The notes: generated by a model from the sequence alone, not told the origin. A DNA stretch of 64,000 bases from Pseudoduganella danionis (GCF_009720775.1 NZ_WNKW01000008.1:1-64000); one strand, 5' to 3'. Positions 24,680 to 33,877 are shown, counted from the stretch's first letter. Translations and numbers: made by a program.

Positions 24680-25893
24680 AGCACGCCGTCCTGTTTCAGC
24701 GCAGCGATCTGTTCCGCGCTGTAGCCCAGCGACTGCAGCACTTCTTCGTTGTGCTGGCCCAGTGCCGGGCCTATCCAGCGCGTCTGCCCCGGCGTGGCCG
24801 ACAGCTTGGGCGAAATGGCCGGCAGCTTGACGGGCGTACCATCAGCGAACTGGTGCTGCTCGAACATCTCGCGCGCCAGGAACTGCGGGTCCGTCATCAT
24901 ATCGCGCACCGAGTAGATTTTCCCTGCCGGGACATCGGCCGCTTTCAGCACCGTCAGCGCGCTATCGATCTCCATGGTGTCGCACCAGGCCTGTATCGCA
25001 CCGTCGATTTCTTCGGTGCGCTTGACGCGGCCATCATTGCGTTCCAGTTCGGGATCGCCAGCCATATCGATGCGGCCTATGGCCAGCATCAGCCGTTTGA
25101 AGATGGCGTCGCCATTACCGGCAATGACGATATTCTCGCCATCACGCGTGGTGTAGGTATTCGATGGCACGATGCCGGGCAAGGCGCCACCGGTACGCTC
25201 GCGCACCACACCGGCGTGGTCGTATTCCGGCACCAGCGATTCCATCAGATTGAACACGGATTCATACAGCGCCACGTCCACCATCTGGCCTTCGCCATTG
25301 AGGCGGCCGCCCGTCACATCGCGATGACGCAGCGCCATCATGGCGCCGATCACGCCATGCAGCGCCGCCACCGAATCACCGATGGACACGCCCACCCGCA
25401 CGGGCGGACGGTCGGCATGGCCGGACACATAGCGCAGCCCGCCCATCGATTCACCGATGGCGCCAAAGCCGGGCAAGTCCTTCATCGGGCCCGTCTGGCC
25501 GAAGCCCGACAAACGCACCATGATGGTGGCGGGATTGATGGCCTTGAGCTGTTCATAGCCCATGCCCCATTTCTCCAATACGCCGGGGCGGTAGTTCTCG
25601 ATGATGATGTCGGCTTCGAGCGCCAGCTGGCGCGCGATCTCGCGGCCTTTTTCGCTCTTCATATTAAGCGTCAGCGATTTCTTGTTACGCGACTGTACCG
25701 ACCACCACAGCGACGTGCCATCCTTGAGCACGCGCCAGGTGCGGATAGGATCGCCGCCCTGCGGCGACTCCACCTTGATCACTTCGGCGCCAAATTCACC
25801 CAGCATGCGCGCACAAAAAGGGCCCGCAATCAGCGTGCCCAGTTCCAGTACCTTGATGCCAGCCAGCGGCATGGCCTGCTTCGACGTCATCAC
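24676..25893 (-). CDS. CaiB/BaiF family (class III) CoA-transferase
   Basis: A 405-residue class III CoA-transferase, which moves CoA between acids through an aspartyl anhydride. Family marks are GIKVLELGTLIAGPFCARMLGEFGAEVIKVE at the N-terminus and the candidate nucleophile Asp in VGVSIGDSVAALHG. Length is typical. Sequence alone does not separate formyl-CoA:oxalate, succinyl-CoA:acid or other specificities. Its ATG overlaps the recR stop, making it the last gene of the dnaX-ybaB-recR run, which is an odd functional neighbour. Confidence 0.9.
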   Translation of the reverse strand: MMTSKQAMPLAGIKVLELGTLIAGPFCARMLGEFGAEVIKVESPQGGDPIRTWRVLKDGTSLWWSVQSRNKKSLTLNMKSEKGREIARQLALEADIIIENYRPGVLEKWGMGYEQLKAINPATIMVRLSGFGQTGPMKDLPGFGAIGESMGGLRYVSGHADRPPVRVGVSIGDSVAALHGVIGAMMALRHRDVTGGRLNGEGQMVDVALYESVFNLMESLVPEYDHAGVVRERTGGALPGIVPSNTYTTRDGENIVIAGNGDAIFKRLMLAIGRIDMAGDPELERNDGRVKRTEEIDGAIQAWCDTMEIDSALTVLKAADVPAGKIYSVRDMMTDPQFLAREMFEQHQFADGTPVKLPAISPKLSATPGQTRWIGPALGQHNEEVLQSLGYSAEQIAALKQDGVL

Positions 25894-26480
25894 GTAGCCC
25901 TTCGGTCCAGCATGGCGCGGGCGATGGTGCCCGCGTCCACGTATTCGAGTTCGCCACCAACAGGCACACCGCGCGCCAGACGGCTCACGCGCAGACCGCG
26001 CGCCTTCAGCATTTCGCTGATGTAGTGCGCCGTGGCTTCGCCTTCGTTGGTGAAATTGGTGGCCAGTACCACTTCCGTCACCAGACCATCAGCGGCGCGG
26101 GCCAGCAGTTTTTCCAGATGGATGTCCTTGGGGCCTATGCCATCCAGCGGCGACAAGCGTCCCATCAGAACAAAGTACAGGCCCTTGTAGGTCAGGGTCT
26201 GTTCGATCATGAGCTGATCGGCAGGTGTCTCGACCACGCACAGCAGATGGCGCTCGCGCTGCTCATCGCTGCAGGTATCGCAGACTTCTTCTTCGGTGAA
26301 GGTATTACACAGCGCGCAGTGGTGCACCGCGCTCACCGCCTGCTGCAAGGCGCGCGACAGCATGTCCGCGCCTTCGCGGTCATGCTGCAGCAGATGAAAA
26401 GCCATCCGTTGCGCCGACTTGGGACCGATACCGGGCAGACGGCGCAAAGCTTCCGTCAGAAACTCCAGCGATTTGGACAT
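25890..26480 (-). CDS. recR: Recombination protein RecR
   Basis: A 196-residue RecFOR-pathway protein. The N-terminal helix-hairpin-helix is LRRLPGIGPKSAQRMAFHLL, the C4 zinc finger is CALCNTFTEEEVCDTC, and the Toprim domain includes VVETPADQLMIE and ATNFTNEGEATA. A Walker-B-like C-terminus (VSRLARGVPVGGELEYVD) completes the family pattern. It forms ring clamps that help RecO load RecA. The position after dnaX and ybaB is conserved across proteobacteria. Confidence 0.97.
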   Translation of the reverse strand: MSKSLEFLTEALRRLPGIGPKSAQRMAFHLLQHDREGADMLSRALQQAVSAVHHCALCNTFTEEEVCDTCSDEQRERHLLCVVETPADQLMIEQTLTYKGLYFVLMGRLSPLDGIGPKDIHLEKLLARAADGLVTEVVLATNFTNEGEATAHYISEMLKARGLRVSRLARGVPVGGELEYVDAGTIARAMLDRRAT

Positions 26481-26498
26481 GGGCCGGCGCGCAGCGGA

Positions 26499-26825
26499 TT
26501 AGAAAGGCATCTTGAAGCCGGCTGGCAGATTCATGCCAGCAGTCAGGCCACTCATTTTTTCAGCGGAAGTGGCTTCGGCTTTGCGCACGGCGTCGTTGAA
26601 GGCAGCGGCCACCAGATCTTCCAGCATGTCCTTGTCGTCCGCCAGCAGCGATGGATCGATGGAAACGCGCTTGACGTCATTTTTGCAGGTCATCACGACC
26701 TTGACCAGACCTGCGCCGGACTGGCCTTCCACTTCCACCAGCGCCAGTGCGTCCTGCGCCTTTTTCATATTGTCCTGCATTGCTTGCGCCTGTTTCATCA
26801 GGCCAGCCAGTTGGTTCTTCATCAT
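26499..26825 (-). CDS. ybaB: YbaB/EbfC nucleoid-associated protein
   Basis: A 108-residue DNA-binding protein of the YbaB/EbfC family. It begins KNQLAGLMKQAQAMQDNMKKAQDAL, a coiled helix used in the tweezer-like dimer, followed by a three-stranded region with VKVVMTCKNDVKRVSIDPSL. Family members bind DNA with low specificity. It sits between dnaX (37 bp) and recR (18 bp), the classical order. Confidence 0.96.
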   Translation of the reverse strand: MMKNQLAGLMKQAQAMQDNMKKAQDALALVEVEGQSGAGLVKVVMTCKNDVKRVSIDPSLLADDKDMLEDLVAAAFNDAVRKAEATSAEKMSGLTAGMNLPAGFKMPF

Positions 26826-26862
26826 GTTGGAATACTCCGTGGATTAAAAGGGTAAAGAATGA

Positions 26863-29265
26863 TCAGTGCAGTGTCGCCGAGCTTGGCGGCGGCACGATCG
26901 TGCCGGGGACGACCCAGGCATCGAATTCACGGATCATGGCATTGATAAACGGGTCTTGCGCCACCGTCTGTTCGGCCGCCTTCTGGCAAGCCTCGCGGTG
27001 CGCCTGCGCTTCGGCACTGGCCGTGTACCACACGGGGCCTAACTCGGTATCGACCCGCACGGTGCGGGCGAAGCGCTCGTTAAGGGCCGCGTTAAGCTTC
27101 TCGACATTGCCCGGCGTACGCCAGGTTTCGATCGGCACGCGCAGCTTGAACACGACGGCATTGCCGTCCATGCTGCAGGAAATCAGTTCGGCCTGCATGG
27201 CCAGTTGCTGGGCCACGCCTCGCAGCGGCAACGTCGCCGCCACTGCCGGCCAGTTACCGTCCCAGTTCAGTTCCGGCACAGGTGTAATCACATAGGCATA
27301 CGGTGCTTTGGCGGGCGCCGCCAGTGCACGCGCTGGCATCACCACCGCAGGCGCTTCGTCGGCATAGCCTTGTGGCGCTTCATTCATATAGGCCGGCATG
27401 CCGGCTGGTGCCACGGCGCTATCGTCGGAAAATTCCGTCACCCATGGCGGCAGATCGTCTTCATCGTCAGCAGGACGGGATGGTGCAGCAGCACGCTGCA
27501 TTGCTGGCGCAGCAGCGGTTGGCTGAGTCTGTGCCACCGCGACTGCCTGCGGCGGCGCTTCCAGCACAGCCGCCTGCGTATCACCTGCGGGCAAATCGTC
27601 CCATGGTGCCGGACGTGCGGCCACAACTGGTTGCGTCTGCATAAAGGGGGACGACGGTGGTGCAGGCTGTGCTGCCGGCGGTGTATGCGCCGGAGCCGCC
27701 ATCATCGAACTAGGCGCCGCCGATGCAGGTGCTGGCGCCGTTACTGCGGGTGCCGCTGCCGACGGTGTCGATGCCGCGCCGGAGCGGGCGCCAGGGCGCG
27801 ATGCTGCCCGGGCCGCTTCTAGCGCTGCATTGATAGCGGCGCGCGCAGGACTCATTGGTACTGCCGCTGCGGGAGCCGGTGCGACAGCAGCAGGCGCTGG
27901 TGCCGCAACCACCGTAGCCACAGGAGCGGCGACAACAGTCGCAGCTGCCGGCATAGGCGGCATCGGACGGGATACTGGTGGGGCTTCAGCCGCGGCCAGC
28001 GCGGCAGCAGCACCGGCCACCACGGAAGGCGGCGTCACACTGGCATGGCTGGCCTGTACATGGGAGGCAGCACGGCTGGCCGGTGCGGCCGCAGCACGCA
28101 CGGCGGCCACGGCAGCCTGCCGCGTCATCGCTGGCGCAGCGGCGGCTTGTCCTTCGGCGCCACCGACGCCGGGGCGAAAGGCCAGCATGCGCAACAGCGT
28201 CATGGAGAAACCGGCATATTCATCGGGTGCCAGCCCCAGTTCGTTACGGCCATGCACAGCGATCTGGTAATACAGCTGCACTTCTTCTGCATCGAAGGCG
28301 GCGGCAAGGCGTACTACGTCGGCATATTCAGGCAAGTCTTCCGGCAACGCCGTCGGCACCGTCTGCGCCAGCGCGATACGGTGCAGCAGCGTACCCAGAT
28401 CCTGCAAGGCGCCGTTATACGACAGGCTGCGCGTAGCCATTTCATCAGCCACGGCCAGCAGGTCAGCGCCATCCTTGGCGGCCAGCGCATCGAGCAAGCG
28501 GATCAGATAGGACTGGTCGAGCGCGCCCAGCATGCCCTGCACGGCATCGAGCGTGACCGCACCAGCCGCATAGGCAATCGCCTGATCAGTCAGCGACAAC
28601 GCATCGCGCATCGAACCGTGCGCACCGGCAGCCAGCAGACGCAGGGCCGGCGCTTCAAAGCTGATGCCTTCCTGCCCCAGAATATTATCGAGGTGGCCGA
28701 TGATGTGGCCGGGCGGCATCTGCTTCAGATTGAACTGCAGGCAGCGCGACAGCACCGTCACCGGAATTTTCTGCGGATCGGTGGTCGCCAATATGAATTT
28801 GACGTGCTCGGGCGGCTCCTCCAGCGTCTTCAGCATGGCGTTGAAGGCGTGGTTGGTCAGCATGTGCACCTCGTCGATCATATAGACCTTGAAGCGTGCA
28901 TTGCTCGGTGCGTACACCGCCTGTTCCAGCAACTGCGCCATCTCGTCCACGCCACGGTTGGACGCCGCATCCATCTCTATATAGTCAACGAAACGTCCTG
29001 CATCGATAGCCGTACAGGCTTCGCACACGCCGCAAGGGGTGGCGGTGATGCCGCCCTGCCCGTCCGGCCCCACGCAATTGAGCGATTTGGCCAGTATCCG
29101 CGACAGCGTGGTCTTGCCCACCCCGCGCGTACCCGTGAACAGATAAGCATGGTGCAGACGGCCGCTATGCAGAGCATGCGTCAGTGCACGGACTACGTGC
29201 TCCTGACCGACGAGCGTGTCGAAGTTCCGGGGACGGTATTTACGGGCGAGGACTTGATAGGACAT
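26863..29265 (-). CDS. dnaX: DNA polymerase III subunit tau/gamma
   Basis: An 800-residue clamp-loader ATPase. Walker A is GTRGVGKTT, the zinc module includes CGVCEAC, and the Walker B region contains IDEVHMLTNHAFNAMLKTLEEPP. Sensor segments such as FILATTDPQKIPVTVLSRC follow. Residues about 375-620 are an Ala/Pro-rich linker, longer than in E. coli, before the C-terminal polymerase-binding domain that ends near PPPSSATLH. I did not identify a frameshift site for a gamma form. It is the first gene of the dnaX-ybaB-recR operon. Confidence 0.96.
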   Translation of the reverse strand: MSYQVLARKYRPRNFDTLVGQEHVVRALTHALHSGRLHHAYLFTGTRGVGKTTLSRILAKSLNCVGPDGQGGITATPCGVCEACTAIDAGRFVDYIEMDAASNRGVDEMAQLLEQAVYAPSNARFKVYMIDEVHMLTNHAFNAMLKTLEEPPEHVKFILATTDPQKIPVTVLSRCLQFNLKQMPPGHIIGHLDNILGQEGISFEAPALRLLAAGAHGSMRDALSLTDQAIAYAAGAVTLDAVQGMLGALDQSYLIRLLDALAAKDGADLLAVADEMATRSLSYNGALQDLGTLLHRIALAQTVPTALPEDLPEYADVVRLAAAFDAEEVQLYYQIAVHGRNELGLAPDEYAGFSMTLLRMLAFRPGVGGAEGQAAAAPAMTRQAAVAAVRAAAAPASRAASHVQASHASVTPPSVVAGAAAALAAAEAPPVSRPMPPMPAAATVVAAPVATVVAAPAPAAVAPAPAAAVPMSPARAAINAALEAARAASRPGARSGAASTPSAAAPAVTAPAPASAAPSSMMAAPAHTPPAAQPAPPSSPFMQTQPVVAARPAPWDDLPAGDTQAAVLEAPPQAVAVAQTQPTAAAPAMQRAAAPSRPADDEDDLPPWVTEFSDDSAVAPAGMPAYMNEAPQGYADEAPAVVMPARALAAPAKAPYAYVITPVPELNWDGNWPAVAATLPLRGVAQQLAMQAELISCSMDGNAVVFKLRVPIETWRTPGNVEKLNAALNERFARTVRVDTELGPVWYTASAEAQAHREACQKAAEQTVAQDPFINAMIREFDAWVVPGTIVPPPSSATLH

Positions 29266-29364
29266 GCTGGGATTTTACCGTAGATAGCACTGGCCGAGGG
29301 AGCCGCTGCAGGACTGCGAGCGTCGCGATGCCAAAAGAAACATTGTAACAAGGCGTGATGGGAA

Positions 29365-29393
29365 TTGGTAATTGGCAAAGATCGCCCTACAAT
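29365..29393 (+). promoter_or_regulatory. Sigma70-type promoter of the secreted protein gene
   Basis: TTGGTA (29365-29370) and TACAAT (29388-29393) are separated by exactly 17 bp, placing a start about 20 nt before the ATG at 29421. It reads away from dnaX. Confidence 0.55.
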
Positions 29394-29420
29394 TTGTTTT
29401 TCTTTTAACTACGTGAATAA

Positions 29421-30074
29421 ATGAAAAAACTGGCCCTACTCCCCCTGCTGTTGCTGTCCCTCGCCGCCCACGCAGAAGAACGCGAATGGGTGCCATATAA
29501 AAAGCTGGTTGAACAGATGCGTCTCGACAAGTTCTACGCCATCCCGCCTGCCGAGCGCGACAAAATCAACCTGTTCCTCGTCGTCAAGCCACTGAACAAG
29601 GCGTACAAGCCGGAAGATGTGGTGCTGACCGTGGTACAAGGCGGGGAACGCCATACGCTGCCAGCCCTGACATCAGACTATCGGCTGAATCTGGTCCCCA
29701 ACCCGAAATGGCTGACCGACGACACCAAAATTCTGACCAGTCTGCCAAAAGAGGAGAAATCCAACACCGGCTACGACGTCACCACCCCGCTACCGCCGGG
29801 CAACCAGTGGAACTACACGCCCATCATGAGCAGCGTGGAGCAGTCTAACCACGCCATCAAGAAGATGGCAGGTGCGTTCAGCCTGTTCGTGCCGACAATT
29901 AAAGTGGTGGTATTCAAGTTTGGCAAACCGGCCCAGCTCAAAGTGGGCAACACGGTCTACAACACGGATGCCAAGCACCAGATCCGGCTCAAGCCGGAAT
30001 CGGCGTGGATGAAGGAAAACCCCATCATGCTGGCCTCGGAGCGTCCGCTGGAGGCGGAACTGGATGCCGAATAA
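29421..30074 (+). CDS. Exported protein of unknown function
   Basis: A 217-residue protein with a clear signal peptide (KKLALLPLLLLSLAAHA, cleavage near residue 18) and no other hydrophobic segment, so it is periplasmic or secreted. The mature part starts EEREWVPYKKLVEQMRLDKFYAIPP and contains the beta-rich stretch NLFLVVKPLNKAYKPEDVVLTV. It faintly recalls DUF2987-type proteins, which I cannot confirm. It stands alone, with its own promoter upstream and a strong terminator downstream. Confidence 0.75.
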   Translation: MKKLALLPLLLLSLAAHAEEREWVPYKKLVEQMRLDKFYAIPPAERDKINLFLVVKPLNKAYKPEDVVLTVVQGGERHTLPALTSDYRLNLVPNPKWLTDDTKILTSLPKEEKSNTGYDVTTPLPPGNQWNYTPIMSSVEQSNHAIKKMAGAFSLFVPTIKVVVFKFGKPAQLKVGNTVYNTDAKHQIRLKPESAWMKENPIMLASERPLEAELDAE

Positions 30075-30089
30075 GACGGCGCCGAAAAT

Positions 30090-30117
30090 AAAAAAGCTGC
30101 CTATGGCAGCTTTTTTG
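30090..30117 (+). terminator. Intrinsic terminator
   Basis: AAGCTGCC-TAT-GGCAGCTT stem-loop, flanked by A residues and followed by a T run. It lies 15 bp after the stop of the exported-protein gene and can also serve the SRP RNA on the minus strand. Confidence 0.85.
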
Positions 30118-30129
30118 ATATCCCGAAGG

Positions 30130-30226
30130 AGACGAGCCTGATCTGCGGCACTTATGGTGAATAGCTGTGGCTGCTTCGTTCCCGACCTGACCAGGTTGGC
30201 CATGCCACAATGCGCAGGGGCCCGTC
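30130..30226 (-). ncRNA. ffs: Signal recognition particle 4.5S RNA
   Basis: Read on the minus strand, the RNA has the invariant SRP apical loop region GGTCAGGTCGGGAACGAAGC followed by AGCCA, close to the E. coli 4.5S sequence. The ends pair: CGGGCC with GGCTCG, and TGCG with CGCA, giving one long hairpin of about 92-97 nt. The exact ends are estimated. It binds Ffh for co-translational targeting. It lies between ubiD and the terminator at 30090, which can close it on this strand. Confidence 0.9.
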
Positions 30227-30241
30227 CGCGATGATTATACC

Positions 30242-31726
30242 TTACAGCCCCAATTCCTGCCAAATCTGATCGACACGGCTCTTTACCTCGGGCGACATGG
30301 TGATCGTCGTACCCCACTCGCGCGTGGTTTCACCGGGCCACTTGTTGGTGGCGTCGATACCCATCTTGCTGCCCAGCCCGCTGACGGGCGAAGCAAAGTC
30401 GAGATAATCAATCGGCGTGTTATCCACCAGCGTGGTATCGCGGGTCGGATCGACGCGCGTCGTAATCGCCCAGATCACCTCGTTCCAGTCGCGGATATTC
30501 ACGTCCTCGTCCACTACCACGATGAACTTGGTGTACATGAACTGGCGCAGGAAGCTCCATACGCCGAACATCACGCGCTTGGCGTGGCCCGCATACTGCT
30601 TCTTAATCTGCACCACGGCCATACGGTAGCTGCAGCCTTCGGCCGGCAAGTGGAAATCAGTAATCTCGGAGAACTGCTTCTGCAGCAGTGGCACGAACAC
30701 TTCATTGAGCGCCAGCCCCAGTATGGCCGGCTCATCCGGCGGTTTGCCCGTGTAGGTCGAGTGATAAATAGGGTCGCGCCGCATGGTGATGCGGTCTATG
30801 GTGAACACGGGGAAGCTATCCTGCTCATTGTAATAGCCGGTGTGGTCGCCATACGGTCCTTCCAGCGCATGCTCGTAGCCACTCGGGTGATTCGGATCGG
30901 CATAGATATGCCCTTCCAACACGATTTCGGCCGAAGCAGGCACGCGCAGTTCGCTGCCGATGGCTTTGACCAGTTCGGTACGGCTGCCGCGCAGCAGGCC
31001 GGCGAACTGGTATTCGGACAGACTATCGGGCACCGGCGTGACTGCACCTAATATAGTAGCGGGGTCGGCACCGAGCGCCACGCAGATAGGATAAGGCTGG
31101 CCCTTGTTCTGGATCGCGTGTTCGCGGAAGTCCAGCGCGCCGCCACGGTGGGCCAGCCAGCGCATGATGACCTTGTTCGGCCCCAGCACCTGCTGGCGGT
31201 AGATGCCCAGATTCTGCCGCTTCTTATTAGGGCCTTTGGTAATCACCAGGCCCCAGGTAATCAGCGGCGCGATATCGCCGGGCCAGCAATGCTGGATAGG
31301 CAGTTTGCCGAGGTCCACATCGGCGCCTTCCCAGACGATTTCCTGACACGGCGCGCCGCGTAGTTCTTTCGGCGCCATATCCCACACGGCTTTGACCAGG
31401 CTGCCCATGCCCATGATGTCCTTGAAACCCTTGGGTGGCTCCGGCTCTTTCAGGCGCGCCAGCACATGGCCGATCTTGCGCAATTCGCTCACGTTTTCCG
31501 CGCCCATACCGAGCGCCACACGGCGCTCCGTGCCGAACAGATTCCCCAGCACAGGGATGCTGTGGCCGGTCGGATGCTGGAACAATAAAGCCGGTCCGCC
31601 CGCGCGCAAAGTACGGTCGCACACCTCGGTCATCTCCAAGTGCGGCGAAACTGGCGTCAAAATGGGCTTAAGTTCGCCCATTCGTTGCAGTTGAGAAATG
31701 AAATCGCGTAGATCGGAATATTTCAT
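30242..31726 (-). CDS. ubiD: UbiD 4-hydroxy-3-polyprenylbenzoate decarboxylase
   Basis: A 494-residue prenylated-FMN-dependent decarboxylase of ubiquinone synthesis. Recognisable parts are MKYSDLRDFISQLQRMGELKPI at the N-terminus, HRGGALDFREHA, LEGPYGDHTGYYNEQDSFPVFTIDRITMRRDPIYHSTYTGKPPDEP and the C-terminal KMGIDATNKWPGE. Length matches E. coli UbiD. The prFMN-making partner UbiX is not in the window. It reads convergently toward the exported-protein gene, with the SRP RNA immediately downstream. Confidence 0.97.
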   Translation of the reverse strand: MKYSDLRDFISQLQRMGELKPILTPVSPHLEMTEVCDRTLRAGGPALLFQHPTGHSIPVLGNLFGTERRVALGMGAENVSELRKIGHVLARLKEPEPPKGFKDIMGMGSLVKAVWDMAPKELRGAPCQEIVWEGADVDLGKLPIQHCWPGDIAPLITWGLVITKGPNKKRQNLGIYRQQVLGPNKVIMRWLAHRGGALDFREHAIQNKGQPYPICVALGADPATILGAVTPVPDSLSEYQFAGLLRGSRTELVKAIGSELRVPASAEIVLEGHIYADPNHPSGYEHALEGPYGDHTGYYNEQDSFPVFTIDRITMRRDPIYHSTYTGKPPDEPAILGLALNEVFVPLLQKQFSEITDFHLPAEGCSYRMAVVQIKKQYAGHAKRVMFGVWSFLRQFMYTKFIVVVDEDVNIRDWNEVIWAITTRVDPTRDTTLVDNTPIDYLDFASPVSGLGSKMGIDATNKWPGETTREWGTTITMSPEVKSRVDQIWQELGL

Positions 31727-31859
31727 CGGTTTTTTACTTTTTCTTTCAAATCAGCATACTGTTTAAAAAGACAGGTCAAGTGGTTGATTTTATTGGTTTT
31801 AGACGCAATGCAAGCAAAAAAGTAAGATTTAAAAGTTATAGCTCTTCTGTTTGTTATCA

Positions 31860-31888
31860 TTGACTTGATATAAAACGCCTCATACAAT
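31860..31888 (+). promoter_or_regulatory. Strong sigma70-type promoter of the transglycosylase gene
   Basis: TTGACT (31860-31865), a 17-bp spacer and TACAAT (31883-31888) lie in an AT-rich stretch. Transcription from about 31895 gives a leader of roughly 330 nt before the chosen start codon at 32227, unusually long. AAGGAG at 31985 inside the leader could start a short upstream frame. No other gene is visible in 31727-32226. Confidence 0.65.
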
Positions 31889-32226
31889 CTGCCCTACTTG
31901 AAGAGAACACGGTTTAGCGCGATAGGCAAACCACAATAAGTGTTGCTCATTCATTCACGGAGTCGGGGCTCCACATGACATTTTAAGGAGTGTTTGCCAA
32001 AGGCGTCTGCCTTACCCCCGAAAGCAGTTGTATTGCGACTGATGGCGTTTCGAATGAGTACCAGGCGTACCAAAGAAAGCTACAGCTCAGGCAAGCAATG
32101 ATGGCGTTCAGCGCGCGCTCCCAGCGGCGCAGAACGATGATATTTCTGATGCACGGCATTAGCACCCGATTAGCTGCGTACAACGCTGGCGGGGAAGCGC
32201 TTTTACGGACATTTCAGGGGAAGTCT

Positions 32227-33117
32227 ATGATTAATCGTATTACCGGTGCAAGCCAGCTTGCCCACAACATGGCCCGCCAGCCAGCAGCGTGGTTGTCGAA
32301 CACGCGCGTATCGGCCAAAGGTGTATTAGCCACCGCCCAGCACACGCTGACCATCGTCGGCGTGAGCGCACTGATCATGATGGCAGTATTGTTTGTCCGT
32401 CCAGAACTGGCCAAAGACCTGAGCAATCTGCTCAACCGCGCGCCAGAGGCCGAAACCGAAGCCGTAGTGGTACCACCGCTGTCGGAACTGATGGAAGCCC
32501 CGTCGAGCGCGCCAGTGGCCAATACCGAGCCGCTGACGGCCGAAGAACGCGCCTTGCTGGGCACCAAGAAACAGCAGCAATGGGTGACCTCGTGGCTGTC
32601 CAAGCGTTACCGCGTGGCGGGTGATGCCGCCAATATGCTGGTCTCCACAGCCTATCTGACGGCCCGTGAAATCAAGCTCGACCCGCTGCTGATTCTGGCC
32701 GTGATGGCCATCGAATCGGGCTTCAATCCGTTCGCGGAAAGCCCGGTCGGTGCGCAAGGCCTGATGCAGGTGATGTCGAAAGTACACCATGACAAGTTCC
32801 AGGACATGGGCGGCACGCAAGCTGCACTGAATCCGGTGGCCAACATCCGTGTCGGCTCGCTGATCCTGAAAGACTACGTGACCCGTGGCGGTTCCGTCGA
32901 AGCCGGCCTGAAGAGCTACGTCGGCGCTGGTGCATTCGAGCACGACGATGGCTACGGTTCCAAAGTACTGGCCGAATACCAGCGTCTGAAGATGGTTTCG
33001 GCCGGCAAGAAAGTGCCAACCACGACCCCGGTCATGGCTGCCGTACCAGCCAAGCCAGCCCAGCCGCTGGCCAGCAGCGAGAAATCGATTAGCGGTACCC
33101 AGATCGCCGGCCTGTAA
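32227..33117 (+). CDS. Membrane-anchored lytic transglycosylase (SLT family)
   Basis: A 296-residue peptidoglycan lyase. One membrane segment (about 42-62, ALIMMAVLFV) is followed by an acidic/Pro linker and an SLT domain with LDPLLILAVMAIESGFNPFAESPVGAQGLMQVM. The Glu in IESGFNP is catalytic. A short Pro/Ala tail follows. I chose the ATG at 32227, preceded by GGGGAAG. A GTG start at 31990 would add 79 residues that look unlike protein. It has a promoter at 31860 and a terminator at 33134. Confidence 0.9.
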   Translation: MINRITGASQLAHNMARQPAAWLSNTRVSAKGVLATAQHTLTIVGVSALIMMAVLFVRPELAKDLSNLLNRAPEAETEAVVVPPLSELMEAPSSAPVANTEPLTAEERALLGTKKQQQWVTSWLSKRYRVAGDAANMLVSTAYLTAREIKLDPLLILAVMAIESGFNPFAESPVGAQGLMQVMSKVHHDKFQDMGGTQAALNPVANIRVGSLILKDYVTRGGSVEAGLKSYVGAGAFEHDDGYGSKVLAEYQRLKMVSAGKKVPTTTPVMAAVPAKPAQPLASSEKSISGTQIAGL

Positions 33118-33133
33118 GCACTGCTACCCCGAT

Positions 33134-33165
33134 AAAAAAACCACCTCGCGAGGTGGTTTTTTTAT
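33134..33165. terminator. Bidirectional terminator
   Basis: A perfect palindromic stem CCACCTCGCGAGGTGG (33141-33156) is flanked by seven A and seven T residues, between convergent genes. Confidence 0.9.
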
Positions 33166-33187
33166 TTCCGGGACGGCCAAAGCGGGC

Positions 33188-33877
33188 TTAGCGCCCGCAA
33201 GTCGTGACCTTGGTGCGTATGCCGTCGCGGAAGGGATCACGCCCTCCCGTCAGTCCATTGCTCTCCTTGACCGCGCAGAAGGTAGTCCCGGCTCCGGTAC
33301 GGATGCGCGTCATCACCCGGCCATCATCCAGCGTCACGCTCTCCTGCGTCATGCCGTCCGAACCCGTGTAGGCACCGGCCAGTTTTTCGGCCAGCACGGT
33401 ACGGTCATTGGCGATTTTCTTGTCGCGCGGGTTCCATGCTTCTTTGCGCAGCTGCTTATCCACCGCGCCGGCACTACGGCGCGCGCGCAGCAGCGCATCT
33501 TCCTCCTGCGCTGCTTTGGGCGGCAGGGCAAACGGATCGGCCGGCGGCGTGACCAGCGTCATGGACGGTGCAGCGGGCGCCTGAACAGCCGGCTCAGTCG
33601 ATTGAACCGTCGGCACGGCTGCCGACGGCGGCAGCTGCGGCCGGATCGCCAGCGCAGGCGCGCGGCGCGGCTCCGGCGTGCGTGCCGGCCGGTCGGGCGG
33701 CTTTGGCGCGCTGGGCAGCAAAATATAGGTCAGCGTGGTCTGTACGGCCGCACGGGGCACAGGCTGGTGCTGCGGGGCTTGCCAGCACCACACTGCCAGC
33801 ACGTGGGCCGTGACGATAAGCGCCAGCCAGCCACGGCGCCGCCAGCGCGGCTCGGTTTGAAAGTACTGGTCAATAAT
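33188..33877 (-). CDS. Membrane-anchored Pro-rich protein with non-standard start
   Basis: Predicted as 229 residues from ATT codons at 33877 or 33874, or 204 from a GTG at 33802. The frame upstream of the GTG encodes DQYFQTEPRWRRRGWLALIVTAHVLAV, an obvious cytoplasmic tail plus inner-membrane anchor that the GTG start would cut through. It contains no ATG, GTG or TTG before the in-frame stop. AGGTGG lies just before the two ATT codons. A Pro/Ala-rich periplasmic linker follows (about residues 50-120), then a C-terminal domain with FCAVKESNGLTGG and a final Cys (KVTTCGR). The layout resembles TonB-like anchored proteins, but no TonB motif is seen. Function unknown. Confidence 0.6.
   Translation of the reverse strand: MIDQYFQTEPRWRRRGWLALIVTAHVLAVWCWQAPQHQPVPRAAVQTTLTYILLPSAPKPPDRPARTPEPRRAPALAIRPQLPPSAAVPTVQSTEPAVQAPAAPSMTLVTPPADPFALPPKAAQEEDALLRARRSAGAVDKQLRKEAWNPRDKKIANDRTVLAEKLAGAYTGSDGMTQESVTLDDGRVMTRIRTGAGTTFCAVKESNGLTGGRDPFRDGIRTKVTTCGR

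Noticed and set aside
24751..26025. A 424-codon plus-strand frame opposite the CoA-transferase
   Set aside because: His/Arg/Gln-rich antisense frame without a recognisable domain.
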